The position numbers and the translations under genes are program-made. From Bolinopsis microptera (lineage: Eukaryota > Ctenophora > Tentaculata > Lobata > Bolinopsidae): a stretch of DNA of 64,000 nt. A model generated the notes under the pieces. The model was not told the origin of the DNA. It did no database searches and saw only the letters and a program-made list of their open reading frames with translations. Where the stretch lies: the NCBI RefSeq assembly GCF_026151205.1, contig NC_087079.1, positions 4,359,230 through 4,423,229 of the forward strand, given 5' to 3'. Below, piece by piece: positions 12,101-23,002 of the stretch. Numbering within the stretch: position 1 is the stretch's first letter; each line of letters opens with the position of its first letter.

Positions 12101-13811
12101 GTGGCAGCAATTACTCTGAACATGATTTCGGTTTACCTAACTTCGACAGACTTTAATAAAGAAATGTCAAAGGCGGCTCTTAACAATAAGATGCTGATAC
12201 TTCTCATTAATGTGGGAGATCTGTTGATTGGAGTGTATTTATTTCATATTGCGGTTATGGACACGATAATCTATGGGAGTAGCTACTGCTTTGAACAACT
12301 GAATTGGCTATCAAGTGTTCATTGTACCTTAATTGGTGTTATCAGCACAATTGGTTACGAAATGTCCCTATTATCCATGACAACTCTTGGCATAACAAGG
12401 CTGAAGGAAATACAAAATGGGGCACGGATCAGTAGTGAAGTCTCAAGGTCTGCTATTCGGAACATTTGTTTAATTACAATGGTTATCGTTCTGATGTCTA
12501 TTGCTATAGCTGTAGTCCCTTTGATGCCTAAATTTGAAGACTTCTTTGTCAATGGTATGACCTATGACCCTTCAGTAAAACTTTTTATCGGATCTCCTGG
12601 AAAAGAAATCCATCTTGATCTCCTGCAAGAGTATTATGGAAAAATAAAGGAGAAAAATCTTAAATGGAGGATAATTAATGATCTAGTTGATGGTATGTTT
12701 TCCAAATATTATGGAGTAAATGTGCTTGGTAGAAAGAGACTGAGATTCTACGGTAATGAAGGGGTTTGTCTTTTCAAATTCTTTGTTAAAGCAGACGATC
12801 CCCAACGAATTTATGCATGGGTTGTCATATCAATGAACATGATTTGCTTTGCAATAATCTCCGTATGTTACATCTTCATCAATATCGGGGCCAAAACCAC
12901 TTCCAAAGTGCTTACTCAGAAGAAAACAGGACATAAGATCAGGAAAAGGAACAGAAGATTACAGCGAAAGATATCCCTAATCATCGGGACAGACTTCCTC
13001 TGCTGGCTACCGGTCACCATAGCTTCTAGCCTACATTCTGGGGCCATTATAGACGCAACTAGCTACTATGCTCTGATCTCTATAGTCTTCCTTCCAATCA
13101 ACTCTGTCATCAACCCTGTACTTTATAACGATTTCTTTGCAGTGCTTCTGGGAAGATTTTACGAAAAAGTTGTAAGAATTTGTTCGAAAGAGAACCGAAA
13201 CACCATTAATACCGATGATGGCAATCATGAAGTTAAAATGATAGAGATGAAAGTTATAAAAACTTCGGTACAGAATCGTCGGAAATTTTCATCAGAAACA
13301 TCACAACAATGCGACTCACAAATAACATGTTCCTGTCTGGATGTTACACTAGATTAAAACTACATTTTTAAGTTGATTATTTTGCATAAAACGTCAACCT
13401 CATAAATATTTATGAGGTTATTTTGTATGTTTAATATGAGAATAATATGATCTGCGAAAAATATTTAATTTGTTTGCAATTATTTTTGATTTGTTTGATT
13501 GATTAATGTTTGTACATGATATCACTTATATTAAATTCTTCTCCAAAATTATTTCCGTTCAATCTTTTCTATTAACAATATATTATTTAATTGGTAATTC
13601 AAAAAACTCATTGAATCTTTTGAGTAGCTGGCAATAATAAATTATAATTATAAATAATTAAAACATTAATTAATTAATCACTCTTACCAGAGGGCCTATC
13701 CCAGAGGTAGAGATTGTAGTCACTAAGCTCGCTGTATTCCCCGCCTCCCCCTGATGCTGCTGTTGATGTTTGGATGCATCGTTTCTGGGGAGTAACTTCA
13801 TGAGACCTCAT
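6106..13811 (-). CDS. Small single-pass membrane protein, candidate complex I subunit NDUFB11-like (three exons)
   Basis: Three exons (13688-13811, 6475-6622, 6106-6283) join in phase 1 and phase 2 to give about 149 residues ending in a TAA. Exon 1 encodes the start and SDYNLYLWDRPSG. Exon 2 encodes FEDGPRPHKEYAW, then one membrane segment (DIEDYYIAMSIGILLALCYG). Exon 3 encodes the acidic tail KLAEERIASGILVDLFPDQ and ends RDYFWIQ. Length, the P-x-G-[FY]-[DE]-x-x-P element before the helix, a single TM segment and an AER(I/L)-rich tail resemble NDUFB11 (ESSS) of mitochondrial complex I. This identity is inference; the exon structure is firmer. The 7-kb first intron contains a complete GPCR gene on the other strand and a satellite-bearing repeat. 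Alternative: an unrelated small mitochondrial or ER membrane protein. Confidence 0.5.
6620..6703. repeat. 28-bp tandem triplication spanning a 3' splice site
   Basis: Three adjacent 28-bp units each contain, on the minus strand, TTATT(A/G)CAGGAT. The first copy is the acceptor used for exon 2 of the NDUFB11-like gene; the other two are potential duplicate acceptors upstream of it. Confidence 0.9.
6941..7520. repeat. Composite CAATTGAC-box element with internal TCAGGG/TTAGGG satellite
   Basis: The left arm is a run of 15-bp units GACAATTGACCCCCC. A linker carries GTAATTAC palindromes. The core is mixed GGGTTA/GGGTCA hexamers with GGGTCCTG variants, including about 16 uninterrupted GGGTCA copies near 7255-7345. 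The right arm is the same 15-bp unit inverted. The outer ends (AATTATTGGGT..CGACAATTGAC) are imperfect inverted repeats. It lies inside intron 1 of the NDUFB11-like gene. Related pieces occur at 54.6 kb and 60.7 kb. Confidence 0.85.
7521..8722. other. Non-coding intronic stretch upstream of the GPCR gene
   Basis: No open frame with recognisable protein similarity. It presumably contains the promoter region of the GPCR gene and is part of the large intron of the opposite-strand gene. Confidence 0.4.
8723..13357 (+). CDS. Chimeric class A-like GPCR with F5/8-type, SRCR-like and LDLa ectodomains
   Basis: Two exons are firm: 8974-9471 and 9705-13357, joined in phase 1 across a 233-bp intron. A possible signal-peptide exon at 8723-8783 (MISQLLVSSILARIVIS) fits phase but has a weak donor (GTACAT). 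The first firm exon encodes a galactose-binding F5/8-like domain (STASLAIDGV, HWYKMNFDD) ending in an acidic linker. Exon 2 begins with an SRCR-like segment (CQTMGY, ILEDVSCS). LDL-receptor class A modules follow, clearest at 11.09-11.14 kb (CDGIKDCPDGADE), 11.85-11.94 kb (CGDGSDEQHC) and 11.95-12.04 kb (CDGEIDCLDFSDEC). Seven membrane helices span about 12.06-13.14 kb: NVGDLLIGVYLFHIAV in TM2, ITRLKE where DRY is expected, NPVLY at TM7. The cytoplasmic tail is about 70 residues. TM2 and TM7 resemble relaxin/LGR and GRL101 receptors, but no leucine-rich repeats are seen. The ligand is unknown. Confidence 0.82.
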
Positions 13812-14864
13812 ATTAAACGTTATGGGTTGTTATGGGTTGTTATGGGTTGAACTAATCAAAGCACAATGTATAATAACACAATATGCTTTAAATTGTAAAT
13901 TTTGTATGCTTGGAAAATAGGCTAATTCTCTAGCTCGAACAAAGATTTGAGTTCGTTACCTGACTAAGAATACGATTTGATCGAGAAACAATCCTTCCCA
14001 AATTGCGTACAAGAAGTGACATTTCCTGACAAATGTTTGGTTTTTAAATGAGTGAACATTATGCAGTTCTTTCGAATGAATCTTTATGTGAACGGGGGTA
14101 TTTTAAGATATCATAATTTCGTAACTAACATGGGTACGAATTCTTTCGGTAAATTCTTAAAACAGACTTGAAATATAATAAACAAAGATAGTAATTACAA
14201 CAAGAACAAATTGAAAAGATTACAAAATATGATATAATGTATAGCACAAAACAAAACAAATATGGAACTGAAGAATTGAACACAATAATCATTGTAAAAG
14301 TTATTCAATTGCATTAAATAACTTACTTCATATATAAGATAATATCACTGAGAAAACATAATGTAGTGTATCGCATGAAATAGAAACACTACACTACACG
14401 GTCTACGAAAATATTTCGGAAGGCAAAGATGGATCTAAAATCTAAACCTAATTCGGAATTCGCAACTCAATGAATTCTTTACAGCACTCAAAACTCAAAA
14501 TAAAAAGTATGAAAAATAAACAATAAACAATCCCCATCCTAAAATCTGTTAATGGCAATAAAGGCTAATATTTAAATGTTTTACATAAATTCTAAGTGAT
14601 TAATGTAGTAGTTGTAGGCAGGTAATGATATTCAGGAGCCATACACCATCGTTTAAAATGTTTGGTTATACCGTCGCCAAGCAACTCGCTGGTTATACCG
14701 TCGCCAAGCAACTCACTCTCGTCCCAGACTGGATGATCTGTTCTTTGCTAATTGAATGAAAGGTTCTAAAAAGTCAGTCTAAAAGCAAAACTTTCAAAGG
14801 TTCCAGAACGTTGCAAACTGTCAACTTAGACAGTCGCAAATTAGTTTATATTTATTTAGTTAAT
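13812..14864. other. Intergenic stretch between NDUFB11-like exon 1 and TMX3 3' end
   Basis: AT-rich, no recognisable coding. It should hold the promoter of the NDUFB11-like gene and the 3' UTR of the TMX3-like gene. A TGTTATGGGT triplication lies at about 13822-13849, just upstream of the NDUFB11-like start, and a 28-bp tandem duplication (GGTTATACCGTCGCCAAGCA core) at about 14665-14721. Confidence 0.5.
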
Positions 14865-17800
14865 TTATTCTTCCTTTTTAAGTTCTTCGTCTTTCTCCTC
14901 AGCTTGTTCTTCACTTTCAGCTTCTTCTTCCCCGTCATGTCCTCTAACTTCTTTATTTTCCTCCTCATATTCTTCTTCTTTCTTCGCATCGCTAAAGAAC
15001 AAGAGCGGTAAGATAAATTCCTGAACCAACCGAAAAATCGTCATTTAAGATGCTTAAGGTATCTAAAGATTTAAAAACAATTACCCTAATTAAATTTCGA
15101 GTAATCATTTAGAAACTGATAGTATTAGTAACAAGTGCTTTAGAAAATGATAACTATTAGTAACAAGTGCTTCTAGAGCCTAAAAAAGGCTTCACCAACC
15201 TTTGGTCCGCCCAGAGGAGATCCATGTGACTCTCACTTGACCTGACTTGGCGAATAGGATCATCTTTACTCCTCTGTTCATCGCAGCAGCACAGCAGTAT
15301 TAAGCCTGCATGGGAAAAATTGCGAGTTTATATTCATTTAAACATTGGTTAAAGTCTGTAGGATTACTGTCATGACCTAAGGGTACCATATATATTACCA
15401 CTACTACTACCACTACTACTACTAGTTACTAACCTATACTACTACTACCACTACTACTATAACTACTACTACCTTATCGGACCTTATTTGGACGGACATT
15501 ACTTGAACGCTGGAGGCCCTAGCGTTCATCTTAATGTCCGTTCAAATAAAGTCCGTTCAATTAATGTCCGTCCAAGTTAAAGTCCGTTGAAATTTTTTCA
15601 AAAATTTTTCCATTTCTTTATTGTGCCGTAAGTTAACGACGGAAAGGTTCTCCTTGGTCTGCCGGAGGCACAGAAAACTCTACTAGTAAATGATGTTTTC
15701 AAGGGTCACTTGGCGGAAAAAAGTCAACGAAATTATGGCACTCAACAACATAGTTCATGAGTTAGTCCCCGCCAACATGACAAACTTGTTCCAGCCTCTA
15801 GATATTACGGTAAATTGTGTTGCCAAGGACATTGTCCGTCTGGTCCGACGTTGTTATAGTTCATATTACTGAGGGGAGGTAATGAAACAGTGCTAGGAAA
15901 GCTCCACGTGATGTTAAGGACCTAAAGTTGTCTAAGATAAAACCACTTCACGCCGAATGGCTTGTAAAAGTTAACAATGAAATGCAGGACCGGGGTAGTT
16001 TGATAAAAAAAGGTTTCCACAAAGCTAGAAAACCCATTTAATGAAGATGATATGTGATATTAGACACTGATCATGTACACATATTTTAACATTTTTACTG
16101 CTTAATGACTGCTTTTCTTACTTACTGTATAAAAATGGATTAAAAAATCACTTGCTGAAATTTTTTTAAAACGTCAAAAAATTGAAAAAAATTCGGATTT
16201 TTGATGGTTTTGAATGCCTTCGAGCGTTCATATTAATGTCCGTTCACAATTATGTCCGTTCATGTAATGTCCGTCCAAATAAGGTCCGATAAGGTAGTTA
16301 CTAACCTATGGGTACCATTACTACTACTACTACCACTACTACTACTAGTTACTAACCTATACTACTACTACTACAACTACTACTACTACTACTATAACTA
16401 CTACTAGTTACTAACCTATGGGTACCATTACTACTACTACTATAACTACTACTAGTTACTAACCTATACTACTACTACCACTACTACCACTGCTACTACT
16501 AGTTACTAACCTATACTACTACTACCACTACTACCACTGCTACTACTAGTTACTAACCTATACTACTACTACCACTACTACCACTAGTTAGTAGTTACTA
16601 ACCTATACTACTACTACCACTACTACTACTAGTTACTAACCTATGGGTACCATTATCACTATTCCCATTATAAACGGATGATCGTAGAAGAGGGGGAGAA
16701 CGTTTGAAGCTATCCTGTACCACACCTGAAATTAGAAGAACATTAGTTTAATTATAATTAATTAGTTTAATTTAGAGTTTGTTAAAAGAATAGGATCGTC
16801 AAATTAGATCTTTAATCGGTATTTTTATCCAGTGTTTATAAACACTAAACAGCTTGATATCATAATAACTAGTGATTTTCTACACGAAGTACATTAATTG
16901 AATCTAAGATTTTAAAACTTGTATTCCCCTATAATAAATCTTCACCTTTTTAGTGCCAGCCAAGAAACCAGTTCCTCCATAAAGCTGGGTTCTAGTATTA
17001 GTAAACTCCTCAACACTCTCCTTTATTGGTTTGTGTGGGTCACTTGAATAGGAGTAGATCTCGGTGCCTGGCTCGTATACTATGATACTTCCTACCTGGG
17101 ATAGTGTAATGTTGAGGGTATTTCCAGATCAGTTGAAATTAATGGCAATGATACATGATGGGTATTATTCTACTTGATGATCTTTATTTATAAGACTTTG
17201 TCTCGGACTGCATCATTGACAGATCAGCTTTTAATACAAGAAACAATTCCAGATACCAAATATAATATGCATTTAAAAGTACCTCTGCGAAGGCACTTAT
17301 GAGGTTCTCAATAAACTCTGCTTTGCTGACTTGAACAAAGTAGAAATTTCCAGGAACAGAGCCCCGCTCTGATGCTAACTGTTTCATTTCTGATATCCTA
17401 CCTTCGTCATCACCGTAATAAAATGCTGAGGAATTAAATTTTAGCTATTTTACTCCATAAGTTTAAATTTGAGAATGAAGTAATTAAACGGGTTATACAT
17501 AGGTTTAGTTTAAAATCGTGGCTATTAAAAATGGAACCAACCTATTTTATACTTCAAAAAGAGTAGAGGGTGAATCACAGGGTATGATCCAACTTGGAAT
17601 GCTGAAAACCTTTCTGACTTGATCCAATCTACTAACTGCAAACAATCATCCAGTGAATCCGTATACTCAAATACCTGTAAGGATTATTGCGTGAAAAATA
17701 AGTCAAAATACAATTTATTATTTTATTAAATATTATTTAAATAACATATTATAATATTTATTATTGGTGATGGATATTTATACCATAAACTGAACTTGTT

Positions 17801-19400
17801 GGATCTGCAAAAATACAATTATTCAAATGTTCCATTGTTCGAACTAAATATTTAAATAATATACATGTATAATGGGCAGTATCCAAGCGTAATGAAGCGG
17901 TCATATTGCATATTATAGTGTATAACTGTTCACGAACACCTGTTCGTGAACAGGGGTCGGGCTATCTGGATACTGCCGTATAATGTATTATATAATACTT
18001 CACATACTTTTTCATCCTTAAGAACTATGACTCCAGAACTCTTTGAAATGCTGAGATCAACCCTCTTTTCAGTATTTTCATTAATATACTGAACTTTAGA
18101 TTCCTTGTCTACTTTTACAACAGCATCGTTAGTTACCTGACAAATAATTTGTTGCTTACATTAAATTTCGAGGGCAATAAAGTGATTTGAGACCTTGATT
18201 TTAAGAAATTTAATGAATAAGGTTATTACGTTGAACAACTAAATTAAGAAACTATGAGATCAAGCAAAGCAACCTCAAAACATTCTTAGTTACTAATTAC
18301 TTAATTAAATTAAGGGTTAACATTCTTAATAACTAATTAAATTAGGGGTTAACATTCTTAATTAGGGATTAATTAATCACTAAATACAACAAATTAACCT
18401 CTGCAATAATTGTTTCATGGACAGTCTGGGGGGCAACCAAAGTGAGGCATTTCCTAGTGTCATCAGTTGTACCCACAGATAGAAACACAACATCGTCTGA
18501 TCTCTGTAGATCCCTCAACTTTCCCAGGCTACCGACCCTGGGAAGCAGAGGTCTCGATCCTTTTATTGCAAAATCGTGTAATGCTTCCTGGAATGATGAT
18601 TATATTCATAGTTCATTAATAATAATAATAATAAATTGAAATTTAATAACACCGCTTTTAAGATAAAACTTATACTCAGCAGTGATTGAACTAGTCATCC
18701 CAGAAAATATCATGAATACTGAAATAAAAGATAACTTATATTATGCTTGAAAATATATACTAAGTAAGTATTGGATTTAAAATCAGGTCTGAATTTAAAT
18801 ATCTTGGGACTTGGATCTGTGTTTGAATTAAAGAACAAACTAAATTACAAACCGCTGTTCGATCTCCAACGAAATCAAGAGCTCTGTCTTTTCCTATCAA
18901 TCTGATGGTAGGAAAGCCCCTAACATTATATGTTTCAGCTGCACTTCTATACAATGTAGCATCTATTCTTGCCACAGTTACAGGATGTCGTGATAATTTG
19001 TTACCCAACTCATACCTAGGGAAGTGCTACTTTATCATAGAGCTCAACTAACTAGTTAAGTGCTATACTACAAGCAGCTGAGAGAATGAACTATGAACAC
19101 ATGAACTCACTAGATTATTTTGATGAGATACCTTTTACGAAACGAGATTAATTTTGTAATCAATATTAAACTTTAACATAATCAACACAAACACAGTACT
19201 AGTGTACTAACACAGTACTAGTGTACTAACCAAATTGGATGAAGAGATTTACAGTGTCCACACCAAGGAGCATAAAACATGACCAAGTGTGGTTCCTCCA
19301 ACTGGGACTGGTCACCAAACTCAGGTCCCAACTCCAAGATATTACTGGAGGCTAAACCAATTCCCATCCATAATATTATCACTTGGACTGGGTTGCTCAT
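14865..19400 (-). CDS. TMX3: TMX3-type ER transmembrane thioredoxin/disulfide isomerase (ten exons)
   Basis: Ten exons join in phase: 19231-19400, 18853-19015, 18399-18587, 18008-18136, 17542-17674, 17283-17425, 16946-17095, 16641-16725, 15200-15305 and 14865-14991. The protein starts with a signal peptide ([15 protein letters not shown]), then a thioredoxin domain with [16 protein letters not shown] and the cis-proline region [11 protein letters not shown]. Two non-catalytic thioredoxin-fold domains follow (the [18 protein letters not shown] part resembles human TMX3). A TM helix is split across exons 8-9 ([19 protein letters not shown]). The cytosolic tail is very acidic and ends KKEE, a dilysine KKxx ER-retrieval signal like human TMX3. 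Role: thiol-disulfide exchange on secretory proteins in the ER. Intron 8 is swollen by a splice-donor-containing minisatellite and a pogo-like insertion; intron 4 carries a small MITE. Nothing disrupts the frame. Confidence 0.93.
15380..16665. repeat. ACT-rich minisatellite carrying repeated splice-donor sequence (TMX3 intron 8)
   Basis: The array is (ACT)n punctuated by GTTACTAACCTAT at about 15424, 16297, 16348, 16407, 16454, 16502, 16549, 16593 and 16632. On the gene strand this is ATAG|GTTAGTAAC, the donor of TMX3 exon 8. Several units also carry GGGTACCAT, the last exon bases. The array is interrupted by the pogo-like element. Confidence 0.88.
15472..16294. mobile_element. Deleted pogo/Tigger-like DNA transposon with TA target duplication
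   Basis: Terminal inverted repeats of about 37 bp begin CCTTATCGGACCTTATTTGG and differ at about one position. TA is duplicated at both edges (15470-71 and 16295-96). Subterminal AATGTCCGT(T/C)CAA motifs repeat near both ends. Inside, 15690-15872 on the plus strand encodes [20 protein letters not shown], the characteristic QPLD segment of the DDE_1 transposase. Further on, after a stop, comes [18 protein letters not shown]. The catalytic core is mostly gone, so it is non-autonomous. It inserted into the ACT-rich array of TMX3 intron 8. Confidence 0.88.
17864..17992. mobile_element. Short MITE-like inverted-repeat element in TMX3 intron 4
   Basis: The ends are inverted copies around GGCAGTATCCA (GGGCAGTATCC at about 17874 and GGATACTGCC at about 17975). 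The middle holds a 12-bp perfect hairpin, CTGTTCACGAAC-ACCT-GTTCGTGAACAG. There is no coding capacity. It lies between exons 4 and 5 of TMX3, with TATAATGTA-like flanks. Confidence 0.7.
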
Positions 19401-20552
19401 ATCTGTTTATTGAATAAAGTGATAATGTTTTGAAACAATAATTGTTTTTTCTCAATTAATTGGAGCCTGCTGAGAAAGTTTCGTAAGGCAGTAATGTAAC
19501 ATGATGGTTTTTGTGATGAAACTTATAAATCAAATAAACGAATTCTTTTATTTATAACACGCTTCAACACAACACATACAAGTAATAAAAGACAGATTGT
19601 ATCTTTATAATAAAAATTGCATCTTTATGAAGAAAAAAAACTATCTAAATTACATGATAAAAATTCGGCAGTTCAGTTTGACAATTAATGTCAATGATAA
19701 ATCAATGTTAAATATTCTTATAATTACTATAGTTTGGTCATTCATGCACATTGACCTGCCATTCATAGTAGAAGGCTGAAAATCTTTGTTGGGCCTCCTC
19801 TATAGAACGACAAAAATTCCGAGCCAAAAATTACTGGGAAAATCACCCTTTTGGCCATGCCCATATATGTCATATGAACCTATAATATAATCTCAGCATC
19901 TTACTATATTAGTACTAGAAGTTTGTGGATGAATGTTTTTCATTGCAGTTTATATTATTATTATTCGCAAAATTGGGTCTACGTGTGACCAAATCAGTTT
20001 TTTGCCAGTAACTCAAAAATTGGGCATTTTTTGGCATATATATATAATGTCTCTTCATAAGTTCAAGTATATAAATATGGCCAATGAGGATAATCTAAGC
20101 CTATCCAAAAAGTCTCTACGATGTGCAGAAGCGTAGATACATTTTTTTCGATCTACAGACCTTGAAGAGTCCCTAAAAAAATTGCCAGCCTTCTACTTTG
20201 ACAACAACAACTACAATAATAACACAATACAAAACCAAATGCCAATTATTTGACTATTTAACTTTTTTAACTATTACAAAAGTTAAATAGTCTTATAATT
20301 ACTACAGTAAAATGTTGTACAACAAGACTTAAAAATAGTCTAAAAAATGCCCACACATAGTATGATTTGTTTTCAAATAAAAATTTTTCTGCTATACTCA
20401 GTAATATAAGAACACTCAAAAATTAAAACAGGTTGAAATGTTATAATAACGATCTAAAAAGTTGAACTAAAGTTAGTTTGAACACCTCGTTAGTTGTTGC
20501 TCCTGGGCCCTGGCTATACAATGGCTAGGAACTTTAGCTGGAAACAAAATCG
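19401..20552. other. Non-coding spacer between TMX3 and the TSP1/sushi gene
   Basis: AT-rich sequence without convincing open frames; it should include the TMX3 promoter and the 3' UTR of the TSP1/sushi gene. Short frames at 19597 and 19933 show no family motif. Confidence 0.4.
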
Positions 20553-21597
20553 TCAAGCAGTAAAAGATAATACAAAAATCTTCAAAATCCAAACCAGAAC
20601 AATTGCACTATAATAGGCATAACCATTGCTAAAACCTGAATTACAAACATCAGGACACTCTTGTATTTTTTCAGCAGCACCACCGCAAGTTCTCTCCTCA
20701 ACCTCTAGGTTACAAGTTCTATTTAGTAGCACAGAGCAATCTGAGTAGTTTCCTTTCAGGTCACCTTCCTCCACGGTCATGTGTTTACATTGGTGGTAGT
20801 TCCAGTTAGACCACCCAGTCCAGTACGGCACTGATAATTATTGATTAAAGGTTGTTGTTCTAGATAATTTACAGTGCAATTTGAACAAGCTGCTTATATT
20901 CAGATACCTGATCCTGATAGACAAAAGAGAAGAATCTCAAATATTCAACTTACTTCTAACGCAAGTAGGCTCATCTAGGTCCTCTGGGATTGTTAAAGTT
21001 CCGTTTTCACAAGTGTAGGAGCTGCTGCCCATCAGGTAGTAATTATTGTCCTTGCAACTAAGAGTAAGGTCCATCTCGTTCTCAATGGGTAGGTCAGGAT
21101 CTATCAATATATGTCCTATGCTCAATATTGGAATCAGTGTTGTACAGTCGGCTGAAAAAAAAAAGTGGTTTGATTGGTCAGTGTTCCCCATTTAATGAGC
21201 ATCTCCTCAATTTATAAAATATCATTTATATGAGGATTTTTAAGCTAAAGTATGATAGGTTCACATATCCGAAAAGACCAAAGATAAATCAAGCAGCATT
21301 GTTCTGTATCTTTAGTAACTTATGAAGATTCTTTCAGGGAATAAGAAAATTATGAAATAATGATAATATAAATTACAGAATCTAGTGATATAACAAGATA
21401 ATTGCCCACTGCACCAGAAGTGCAATCCTTGGTACAACTTTCGGTCCGTTTAGAGTCTCCAGAGCAGGAACTTCCTCCACAGGAAGGAGAAGGATTAGTG
21501 CAAGTTCGGGAGCTAGACCAAGTGCCTGTGGCTGAATTTGCTTCTTCACAGATACATGTGCTCCATTGACCCCAATCTGCCCAGTTTCCATCCACAG
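20553..21597 (-). CDS. TSP1-sushi-TSP1 cell-surface protein, 3' exons
   Basis: Three exons join in phase 1: 21415-21597, 20954-21151 and 20553-20830. The first encodes a thrombospondin type 1 repeat (WADWGQWSTC, paired CGGSSCSG and CTKDC). The second encodes a sushi/CCP-like module (ADCTTLIP ... LSCKDNNYYLMG ... YTCENG ... EPTCV). The third encodes a second TSP1 repeat (YWTGWSNW, CGGAAEKIQECPDVC) and ends in a hydrophobic tail (YYSAIVLVWILKIFVLSF) with almost no cytoplasmic residues. That fits a GPI-attachment signal or a terminal membrane anchor. The first exon begins at a splice acceptor, so signal peptide and earlier exons lie upstream, beyond the LINE and possibly far to the right. Likely a surface adhesion or recognition protein; the partner is unknown. 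Confidence 0.8.
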
Positions 21598-21978
21598 CTG
21601 GTGTACCTGAGTTTGATTGCTATATAAACATTTCCTGTAACTCATATTATATTCCTCTTTCTACTCTTGCTGAGTTATGGCTACTTTGTATAGCACAAGA
21701 CGATTTCAATTTTCCCAATCTTGAAGGATATAATGCAAATTTATCCCTCACCCTTTTACTCACAAACGAAGATTTGTCTCTTCACAGTTCATTGTTTAAA
21801 AATTTGGTCACACACTGCATGCACATATTAGTACTGTGGTAGTATGCCTGACACCTCACACGAATGAAATCACATAAATCCATGTTTTCACAAAGTCAGA
21901 AATAACACATGAAATAGGACTTAAAACATAATTTAATCATCAAGAGGATTAGAGAGCAAACTTAAATAAATTTAATTT

Positions 21979-22025
21979 ATCATCCTTGATGATTGTATTT
22001 ATCAATACAATCATCAAGGATGATT
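21979..22025. repeat. Inverted repeat at the 5' end of a truncated LINE
   Basis: CATCCTTGATGATTGTATT and its reverse complement face each other across TATC. The right half is the start of the LINE fragment, so the first bases of the insert are present once in each orientation. Confidence 0.85.
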
Positions 22026-22735
22026 GTATTGAGCTGTCGGTTGAGGGTGAACCCGTCGAGCAGGTTAGCAACTTTGTCTACCTGGGTGCAACTATTAGTG
22101 GGGATGGGACAATCAACAGAGACCTGGATGTCCGTATCCAGAAGGCTAATGGCACCTTTCATCAGCTCTGGAACATTTGGAATAGCAGAACTATAAAGAC
22201 TCTAACCAAGATCAGGATCTATAGGGCTGCTGTCCTCACCATCTTGTTGTATGGAGCTGAAGTCTGGAACACCACCAAAAAGCAGATGAAACGGGGTTTC
22301 GAGGTTTTCCATCAAACCTCCTTGAGAAGGATCCTTAGGATTAAATGGTTCTTTCATGTAACCAACGACGAAGTTCTTAGGAGGGCTGGCATCAAGTCAG
22401 TTGAGACTTTCATCAGTGCTGCCAGGCTACGTTGGTATGGACATGTAGTTAGAATGCCAGACTCTAGACTACCGAGGATTCTGTTGAACTGGAAGCCAAA
22501 CTATGGAAAGAGGTCAAGGGGCAGACCCCGTAAGAACTGGAAGTCCTGCGTACTCGAAGATGCTGCTAAGTTTACAGGTGTTGAAAACATCGACAACGAC
22601 ACAACAGAAGCTTTGGCTACCAACCGAGTACAGTGGAGACATATGTTACGCCGCCAACGCGATGTGTGTGATGCAGGCCACTCCAACGACTAGGAGGAGA
22701 GACCTTACCATGTAACATGTATGTATGTATGTAAT
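21986..22735 (+). mobile_element. 5'-truncated LINE, C-terminal ORF2 part
   Basis: The open frame to 22693 (about 235 codons) corresponds to the post-RT region of an APE-type LINE: FVYLGATISGDG, ILLYGAEVWNTT, LRRILRIKWFFHVTNDEVLR, RLRWYGHVVRMP and RSRGRPRKNW. RT and endonuclease are missing. The 3' end runs into an (ATGT)n microsatellite near 22720-22731, a common tail for such elements. The frame is still open, suggesting a fairly recent insertion. Confidence 0.85.
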
Positions 22736-22779
22736 AGTTGATAGTTAATACTAATAGTACTATGTTTACAGTATGCACT

Positions 22780-23002
22780 GAAGGGGTATACATATCCTAG
22801 GAAGTTTTTTGAACTTTTAACAGGTACCCCTCCTCACTTAACCCTCAATTAAGTTTCCTATCATTCAGCTGAGTCGACCGAGGAGATCGCATAGATCCAA
22901 TGGATCCTTATTTACTCCCTAGACTAAGTGACACTTGGATTCGAACCCTGAACCTTCTGCGCAGAAGGTGGATGCTCTAACCACTAGGCCACCTAGCATC
23001 CT
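22780..23002 (-). mobile_element. tRNA-derived SINE-like element
   Basis: Reading the minus strand from 23002 gives GGATGCTAGGTGGCCTAGTG, which contains an A-box, then about 30 bases later GGTTCGAATCC, a perfect B-box, at about 22938-22948. The acceptor and T stems do not pair as in a true tRNA and the sequence continues into a non-tRNA body, so this is an RNA polymerase III-type SINE head rather than a tRNA gene. No second copy is in the window. Confidence 0.65.

Noticed and set aside
22905-23002. A true tRNA gene
   Set aside because: A- and B-boxes are good, but acceptor and T stems do not pair and the sequence continues into a SINE body.
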